NCBI GenBank assembly: GCA_030280995.1
Contig: JASXTE010000017.1
Span: 9,195,998 to 9,259,997 of the forward strand
Length of the DNA: 64,000 bases
Origin: Hemileia vastatrix
Lineage: Eukaryota; Basidiomycota; Pucciniomycetes; Pucciniales; Zaghouaniaceae
Direction of reading: 5' to 3'
The position numbers and the translations under genes are program-made. Below the pieces are notes generated by a model. It was given only the letters and a program-made list of their open reading frames with translations. It was not told the origin of the DNA and did no database searches. This document shows, in pieces, positions 57,926 through 64,000 of the stretch (position 1 is its first letter; each line of letters starts with the position of its first letter).

Positions 57926-60495
57926 AATTCACCAGAAGCTGTCCGTTTTATATGCCGCTTCTTGGTGCAAACACAACACTGGCACAGAGTAGTAATCCCT
58001 GGCCGTGTTTCCCAACCTTCATCTCCAGGAGGCGCTAACCGCATATGTAACCTCCGCATATCTTCACCAGTGATCTCCAAACTAATCCCCATGCCAGCTT
58101 GATACCCTATCCTGGCCTCAAAATCCATCAAAAAAGGACCACCAAGAACAGTTTTGACTGCTCCTCTGGCCACATAAAAGTGAACCTTACCAACAGATCC
58201 ACCAATGCCTAACCTGACATGCTCAGCTGTACCCATCAGCTCTGTTGCATGCCCTCCAATACCTCTGAGGTTTCCCCCAGTTCCACTTTTAATTGGCAAG
58301 CCTATACTCGTCGCTTGCTCCAATGAAATTAAATTAATTTGAGACCCTGAATCGACCAAGGCCTTTACTTCTTTACCATTAAGAGTTACCACCAGGTAAC
58401 CCAGGGGAGCGGAAAAATGTGTATCTACATCTTCCCCAAACTTTTCAGCATTTTTGCAAATATATTCCACCTCTCCAGTGGAAACCCGACGCCTCGTCAA
58501 ATGCTTCTTTTGCTTTTCAGCAAGCGCCGGACTAATCGTAAATAACTCCCCCAAAGATAAGGGAATCTGAAGTTGATTCACCCTATTCATAACTGCGTCC
58601 ATCGCATTAGCTTGACCAGAAACTACTGGCCGCTCATACTGGACCTTTGATTTAACAACCTTGGCCCTGGGTACCTCTTGAGGTCCAACCGAGCCATCTT
58701 CACCCCCCATTATAACATCTTCACTTTCTATAACCCTAACTCCGTCACCAGCTTCTTGCACTAATCCTGATCCATCGCTAGTCCTTCTTACACCCTCCAT
58801 TGGGATGGGACCGCTAAAACTTGGTCTGGGTAGAGACGCCAACAGTACGTCCTCCTCAGAATCCGAATCATCCTCTGGCATAGGCTCACCATTTAAATCA
58901 AACTTGCCATAACTAGGGGGCCCCATATCAGCAATCCCCTTCTGCATTTTATATAATTCGTCCTTAGAGTAAGGGTTCAATTTGTTGGCGGCAGTTTGAG
59001 CACTAGAATTCTTGTCCTTAGAGTAAGGGTTCACTTTGTTATTGGCCTTGCCAGGATTAGCCCTCAATTGGCTCTGAATGCTACTTTTCGCCTTAGTAGC
59101 AGCTGCTCTTCTAGCAGCATTAACATCGTATTCGCCAGCCATACAGCTACCCTCCACCTGGGCAACCGTCGCCAGCTCTAAACCACCAAAAGAAGTAGAA
59201 AATGTGGCTTTACTGACCTCTTTCTCCTTGCCCTTGTCAGCTTTACCACCATTACCATTACCATTTTTGCCACTCTTGGCATCAACATCTTCATCCGTCA
59301 CCTCTTCAAATCTTGCTCTCCTTTCAGCCGTTAAACTTCTTCTGACCAAATCAGAAGGAGACTGTCCATCACTGGGCTTGATGAACGAACCATCGGGAAA
59401 TTTATAAACTTTACCATCGAATAAAACTCGCCCAGAATCCATATCCTTATCAAGAGCAAAACAAACTGTTGCTCTATGACCCCTCCTATTACAATAGGAG
59501 CACACCTTTGGCTCATCGTAGCCACCTCTATATCCATTACTACCACCATTCCCACCATTTCTCCCATTTCCTGGGAAGCGGTTACCGTTGTTATTGCCAT
59601 TATAATTTCGACGTTCATAACCTCTAGACTGATAAGAAGTCGACGTCGACGAAGAAGCGATTGGGGCCTTATTGGCCTTCTGAGTCTCTTGAACAAATAT
59701 TTTTAATTGTTTCGTTAAATCGGCCAAGTGATCGACCATCTTATTGTCTACATTGCCCTCAACTTTAGCAGCCGGTAATCCCATTTGTTCCTTCTTGGCC
59801 TCCTGGGCTTTGACCATAATATCATTGTTTTCGGCCAAAACTTCGCTAACCTTGCTAACATATTGAGTGCATGACTCTTGATATTTGTCCAACGCCAATA
59901 ACTTGAGATGGGCCTGAATGTTCTCTTTGATAACCTCCAGAGCCGGCAGTTTCTGCTCACCATTAGGCAGTTCCTTCATCAAATCTTTTCTTGAAAGATC
60001 CTTCAAGACGTCCATACGAATATCCCTTCTGCATGCTGACCAAAACAAATCTTTTGCTTGGTTCTCATGCACTAACTCGTCCACCAGTATGAGATATTCC
60101 ACCACTTCATCAAACTGAACACAGAGCTTTTTGAAGTCAGCCATAGAAGAAACACCACCTTTTGCTTGCCAGTCTCCAACAATTTTATTGAGGTCCATCA
60201 TAGTAAACCTAACACCCCATCTATCAACCATAGCTTCAGAAAGCTTAACCCAATCCTTGTCCTTGAATGCCTGCATAGCAATAACCTCTTTTTCCACCTC
60301 CCTATCGGCAATAAAAAATCTAACTTGCTTCACCATATCCACATGGGAAGCACCATCAACAGCAGCAGCAGCTTCATACCTGCTAATGAACCATTTAACC
60401 TCCTCCCCATCAAACTTTGGGCCATCCCAAGAAACAATTCTAACTGAGGGAGTAAGAGGGTTAGAAGATCCAGAAGCAACAGCAGAAGAAGACAT
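57883..60495 (-). CDS. Gag-protease ORF of B-2
   Basis: 870 residues from ATG 60495 to TAG 57885-57883 with no internal stop. Order: Gag core in the first roughly 250 residues (FDGEEVKWFISRYEAAAAVDG); a Gly/Asn-rich basic segment (GNNNGNRFPGNGRNGGNGG); zinc knuckle CSYCNRRGHRATVC (C-x2-C-x4-H-x4-C); a long Lys/Ser-rich linker; and a retropepsin near residue 710 (VKALVDSGSQINLIS) with a GGPFLMDF element. The C-terminus carries Cys pairs (CQCCVCTKKRH). Protease is thus encoded with Gag, and Pol follows by a -1 shift. It appears intact. Confidence 0.93.
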   Translation of the reverse strand: MSSSAVASGSSNPLTPSVRIVSWDGPKFDGEEVKWFISRYEAAAAVDGASHVDMVKQVRFFIADREVEKEVIAMQAFKDKDWVKLSEAMVDRWGVRFTMMDLNKIVGDWQAKGGVSSMADFKKLCVQFDEVVEYLILVDELVHENQAKDLFWSACRRDIRMDVLKDLSRKDLMKELPNGEQKLPALEVIKENIQAHLKLLALDKYQESCTQYVSKVSEVLAENNDIMVKAQEAKKEQMGLPAAKVEGNVDNKMVDHLADLTKQLKIFVQETQKANKAPIASSSTSTSYQSRGYERRNYNGNNNGNRFPGNGRNGGNGGSNGYRGGYDEPKVCSYCNRRGHRATVCFALDKDMDSGRVLFDGKVYKFPDGSFIKPSDGQSPSDLVRRSLTAERRARFEEVTDEDVDAKSGKNGNGNGGKADKGKEKEVSKATFSTSFGGLELATVAQVEGSCMAGEYDVNAARRAAATKAKSSIQSQLRANPGKANNKVNPYSKDKNSSAQTAANKLNPYSKDELYKMQKGIADMGPPSYGKFDLNGEPMPEDDSDSEEDVLLASLPRPSFSGPIPMEGVRRTSDGSGLVQEAGDGVRVIESEDVIMGGEDGSVGPQEVPRAKVVKSKVQYERPVVSGQANAMDAVMNRVNQLQIPLSLGELFTISPALAEKQKKHLTRRRVSTGEVEYICKNAEKFGEDVDTHFSAPLGYLVVTLNGKEVKALVDSGSQINLISLEQATSIGLPIKSGTGGNLRGIGGHATELMGTAEHVRLGIGGSVGKVHFYVARGAVKTVLGGPFLMDFEARIGYQAGMGISLEITGEDMRRLHMRLAPPGDEGWETRPGITTLCQCCVCTKKRHIKRTASGELCLLEKDGCPHFLG
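57889..57895 (-). promoter_or_regulatory. -1 ribosomal frameshift site U UUU UUG of element B
   Basis: In the gag frame the sense bases read CAT-TTT-TTG-GGG-TAG, so T-TTT-TTG is a slippery heptamer three bases before the stop. The pol frame is -1 and continues as FFGVAGADHSN. This fits a Gag-Pro to Pol shift. Confidence 0.65.
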
Positions 60496-60672
60496 CCAAA
60501 TAAGTAATGAAAAGCGTTAAAAATCGATAAAATAACAAGCCTCTTGCAGGCCAATAACAAAAATCCAATTAGAGTTCCAGAAAATAAGCCTCTTGCAGGC
60601 TAAGAACGTTCTTGATCCAAGTAAGTCTTTTAAAGAAAGCTAGAGAAATCGAACCCCACGTTGGGCGCCAAC
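60496..60672 (-). promoter_or_regulatory. Leader and tRNA-Lys type PBS of B-2
   Basis: The sense bases TGGCGCCCAACGTGGGG (60670-60654), two bases after the 5' LTR, complement the 3' end of tRNA-Lys(CUU) as known in eukaryotes (CCCCACGTTGGGCG plus CCA). The leader is short, about 175 nt, and contains two partial copies of the motif (GCCTCTTGCAGG). Confidence 0.8.
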
Positions 60673-61783
60673 TATGGTAAGGTAAACTCTTACAGTCGCC
60701 TTGCTGTAAGCAGAATCCGGAGGAGATATGTGGATTTAGCTGAAAACCCCGTCCTTCCAATAAAAATAACAAAATGGGAATTCTAAATCACTAAGCTAAC
60801 CAATCTACTTGGATCCGATTGATGAGAATAATGAAACTCTAAAATATTTAACGCTTATTGAGATTTAAAGAAAGTGGCTGTTGAAAAAGAAATACTGATA
60901 ACAACAATTAAGGTGTACCAGTGAAAGATCTGAAAAAAATGACTTTTATGTTTTTATAATAATTTGAATTTTTATGAGACAGCAATAATCAAGTCCCAGC
61001 GACGAAGACCTTTCTAAAGATACCCTGTATGAAGTGTGATTTTAATTGTTGAGTAGTATTTCTAAAATGTTATATATAAAATATAAAGTTATAAGGGTAT
61101 TACAATTTATTTTAATTTGTTGAGTAATAAAAAAAATGAGACCGTGGTGGTCAATGATTAAGCTGTATGATGTGTTCCCCCCTCTCAATTTTGAGTTTGA
61201 GAAGCGCTTAAGTATTCCTAGTCACGTGCCTGAGTTTTCCCCTCCAGAGCTCTTCCAGAGTCAATCCGGAGCCCGTACGGAGTCCGTACGGAGTCGAAAC
61301 GGAGTCTGTCCGGACTTCCGGACTCAATTTAGAACCTTAAAACCATAATAAAAAATCTAGAAAAATTACACATAATAGAGCTACTTCCCCTTTACATACC
61401 AAACTAATTTTCGTAGTCTGCGCAGCTCTAATTACCCCGTGAAAATTCATCAAAGTTAAGTAATTTTTGAAAACGTAAATATTTCTATAAAACTTTAAAA
61501 TTCATTTAAAAATTTAAGAAAAATAGTAAAAATTCTGGGAAAATTTCCCAAGGTTCTTGAGTAACTCGACTTAATACTTATAAATTTTTTAGACCGTAAA
61601 AATAAGTTTTCTCCGTAAAATAAATTGTTTTGTGTAGGCATTCACTCGTGACCAATTTCTTCATATTTTAAACTCCAATAAATTAAATAAAACCCTTTTA
61701 TAAAAAATAATAATGCCAATCTTGCATGCCATGATAACTCCATTTACATACTTGGGTGCCGTACTAAACTTTAGGCTACCACA
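60673..61783 (-). repeat. 5' LTR of B-2 (1111 bp)
   Basis: Same length and ends as 49923-51033. Differences seen by eye are two bases near 60937-60939 and two near 61714 and 61731. It carries the same GTCACGTG (61223-61230) and CGG-rich block (61265-61326). Confidence 0.94.
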
Positions 61784-63041
61784 ACATGATTCTCCATTAG
61801 CTAGTCACTTTGGGGTTGATAAAACCTACCAGTTAATAGAGAGGGATTTCTTCTGGCCAGGTATGACCAGGGAAATCAAGGCCTATATAAAAGCTTTTTA
61901 CGAATGTAATAGGAATAAGGCTCCCTGTCACCGGAAGCATGGGTTGCTTCAACCACTTCCTATTCCCTCTAAACCTTGGGAATCTTTATCGATGGATTTC
62001 ATTTCTCAACTTCCTATTTCTAATGATTTTGATGCTATATTAGTAATAGTAGATAGATTTTCAAAAATGTCTATTTTTATTAAAACCACTACTACTGCTA
62101 CAGCAGAAGATTTGTCAAAATTGTTTCTAGAATATGTATTTTCTAAACAGGGCTTACCAAATGATATTATTTCAGATAGAGGCTCATTGTTTGTATCCAC
62201 ATTCTGGACCCAACTGTGTAGACAACTCAATATCACGAGGAATCTCTCCACGGCCTATCACCCTGAAACCGATGGTCAAACAGAAATAGTTAACCAAATC
62301 CTCGAACAATATCTTCGAATGTATGTCAGTTACCAACAAGACGATTGGACCACATGGTTACCATTGGCCAAATTTGCTTATAATAACTCAACTCATTCTT
62401 CGACACAACAATCTCCCTTCAAAACCATTTATGGACGACATCCTTGATTCAACTCAATCCATGTAGGAACTAATCATCCTGCGGAACATTATCTTCGAAC
62501 TATATCACAACTCCAAGAAGAACTTAAAACAAGTTTGGAATCAGCGATTCGAAGATACAAGGAACAGGCCGACAAACATCGACAATCTGCTCCTTCCTTT
62601 AAACCAGGCGACAAAGTATGGCTCAACGCACGAAACATTCGAACAACAAGACCATCAAAGAAACTGGCTGAAAAGCGCTTGGGATCATTAGAAATTGACT
62701 CTGAAGTCTCTAAAACTGCATTTTGACTCAAGTTACCTCCTAAATGGCAGGCGATTCACCCTGTTTTCCATGTATTTCTCCTGGAACTGGCTCGAGAAAT
62801 ATACCCGGGCAAGAACCAACCCCCTCCGGAACCGGTCGAAGTAGAAGATCATCTAGAGTGGGAAGTAAGCCGTATCCTTGATTCAAGAATACGCAAGTGG
62901 AAACTTCAGTACCTCGTGGAATGGGAAGGCTTCCTCAATGACTCAGACAAAACATCCTGGGAACCAGACATCAATGTTTCTAACACCCCTGAACTCCTAA
63001 AATCTTTTCATCTTAAATACCCTTTAAAACCAAAACCATAA
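61784..63041 (+). pseudogene. pol of chromovirus A-2, second part (integrase, chromodomain)
   Basis: Resumes after B-2 with the integrase zinc region (DKTYQLIERDFFWPGM, then FYECNRNKAP with the first Cys of the CxxC pair replaced by Phe-Tyr). The core follows: SMDFISQLP (D), DRGSLFVSTFW (D) and AYHPETDGQTEIVNQ (E). Nonsense codons: TGA 62445-62447 (A-0 has CAA, so CGA is the likely ancestor) and TGA 62724-62726. The end is a chromodomain (WEVSRILDSRIRKWKLQYL, VEWEGFLNDSDKTSWEP), which in chromoviruses directs integration to marked chromatin. Stop TAA 63039-63041. Confidence 0.9.
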
Positions 63042-63855
63042 AATTTCTTTTATTAAAAATTTTCTTTTCTTTTTCTTTCTTTCTTTAAAATCTAAAACAC
63101 CTCTTAAATTTCTTAGCTTTGTTTTCTTTTTTCTCTCTTCTTTTTTCATTCTTCTCCTTCTATACAATTTTCTCCAAAACCAACTAAAAGTAAAATCAAA
63201 ATTAAAATAAAATAAAATAAAATAAAATAAATAGAATAAACATAAACAATAAAATAAAAAAATAAAATAAAATAAAATAAACATAAAAGAATAAAATAAA
63301 ATAAAAAACTCTTAAATCTCTCTAAATATTTTCTTTCTTTTCTTTTCAATTCTCTAAATACATTCTTTTCTTAAATTTAAAATTCTCTTTAAAAAATTTA
63401 TTCTCTCTTTAAAAAAAAAAAAAAACTTTCTTTCCTTCGAATCATCAAATCTTGTACGACACGACCATTTCCTCGAACTTAACTTCAACCTCTAAATCTC
63501 CCTATAATAATTCTTCGAAACAAATAATTCTTCTTTCCAAATTCTCTTAAATTCTAAATTCTGTTTTTTTTTCTTTCTTTTCTTTCTTCTTTCAACTAAA
63601 ATTTCTTTTTTTAAAAAAAAAAAAAAAAACATTAAAACTTCCTTCAATTAAACAACCTTTTTCTTCCTTAAAATTTCTTCTTTCAAATTCTAAAAATTTT
63701 TTATTTTAAACTTCTTCTTTCTTTTTCTCTCTCCCCCAAATCTTATAAAATTAATAATATTCACCTACAGTAAAAAAATAAAATAAAATAAAATAAAATA
63801 AAATAAAACTAAAATACAAATTCTTTTTTTTACTTCTTTACATCTCTTTTTCATT
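63042..63855. other. AT-rich 3' spacer of A-2
   Basis: Low-complexity A/T and CT-rich sequence equivalent to 1-812 and nearly identical to it. No gene is seen. Confidence 0.8.
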
Positions 63856-64000
63856 TCAAATCTTTTTTTTTAATTTCTCTCGAACCAATCTTTTCATTTT
63901 CTCCAAAACTACCCTTATCTCCTTCCTGCATTTCTCAAATACCTCCTCCTCTCCTACCGGAACCACCTCTCCCATCTCCAAGAGCTCCTCTGCCACGTCG
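63856..64000 (-). CDS. Antisense gene of A-2, 3' end of exon 2 only
   Basis: The reverse frame up to TGA 63858-63856 matches the C-terminus of the A-1 antisense gene (VAEELLEMGEVVPVGEEEV and following). The rest lies beyond the window, so completeness is unknown. Confidence 0.65.
   Translation of the reverse strand, partial: DVAEELLEMGEVVPVGEEEVFEKCRKEIRVVLEKMKRLVREKLKKKI

Larger units (their letters stand above)
49923..61783 (-). mobile_element. Gypsy element B-2, young, nested in the A-2 pol
   Basis: Complete 11.86-kb element on the minus strand: 5' LTR 60673-61783, PBS, gag-protease, pol, a 2.6-kb 3' region, polypurine tract and 3' LTR 49923-51033. The target duplication is 4-5 bp (ACAT; compare CAACATGATT in A-0 at about 24293). 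I count only about four differences between the two 1111-bp LTRs, so the insertion is recent. Even so, pol has three in-frame stops, so the copy was probably mobilised by intact relatives or decayed quickly. Confidence 0.94.
45499..64000 (+). mobile_element. Chromovirus A-2, interrupted by B-2, running off the window
   Basis: 5' LTR 45499-46270, PBS, gag, pol split by B-2 (49923-61783), chromodomain, AT-rich spacer and the start of the antisense gene at the window edge. Without B-2, and adding the 3' end seen in A-1, the full element would be about 8.5 kb. The chromodomain and the complementarity between PBS and LTR place it with Tf1/sushi-like chromoviruses. Six nonsense codons are present; most are TGA where CGA is expected. 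Confidence 0.92.

Overview
This is a eukaryotic, almost certainly fungal, repeat-dense stretch with no recognisable host gene, tRNA or rRNA. Nearly everything belongs to transposable elements. Small introns of 50-68 nt, a Tet-like 2OG-Fe(II) dioxygenase, a PIF/Harbinger transposon with a Myb/SANT-like partner, and AT-rich DNA with C-to-T decay at CpG point to a basidiomycete. A rust fungus (Pucciniales) with a TE-swollen genome is my best guess; this is inference, not proof.

Three LTR retrotransposon families of the Ty3/Gypsy type are nested in each other. Family A is a chromovirus: 772-bp LTRs, a self-priming type PBS, Gag then Pol by a -1 shift, and a C-terminal chromodomain. Copies are A-1 (1-2645, 3' end only), A-0 (about 20331-37257, decayed) and A-2 (45499 to beyond 64000). 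Family B has 1.1-kb LTRs, a tRNA-Lys type PBS, a Gag-protease ORF and Pol by -1 shift. Copies are B-1 (2646-6252 plus 15103 to about 20330, + strand) and B-2 (49923-61783, - strand, very young). Family C has 1.18-kb LTRs and one Gag-Pol frame. Copies are C-1 (6253-15102, with a perfect TSD), C-2 (37258 to about 41842), C-3 (about 41843-44591, inverted) and a solo LTR, C-4.

The nesting is as follows. C-1 sits in B-1 just after its pol, and B-2 sits in the A-2 pol. C-4 sits in the 3' LTR of A-0. A 7.8-kb PIF/Harbinger element (28225-36050) sits in C-4. It carries a transposase, a Myb-like gene, a broken Tet-like dioxygenase gene and a G/C-rich foldback structure.

The most unusual content is in the 3' regions of families A and B, between pol and the 3' LTR. 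Both carry genes on the strand opposite to gag-pol, with canonical small introns and Cx2Cx6C zinc-cluster-like motifs. In A the gene, including its intron position, is kept in two diverged copies. In B the same region also holds about 40 copies of a roughly 20-nt motif (core CAAGACTTTAAACTG), some inside pol coding sequence, and hairpins whose stems show compensatory changes. A possible reading is an element-encoded DNA- or RNA-binding factor with its own site arrays; that link is a hypothesis.
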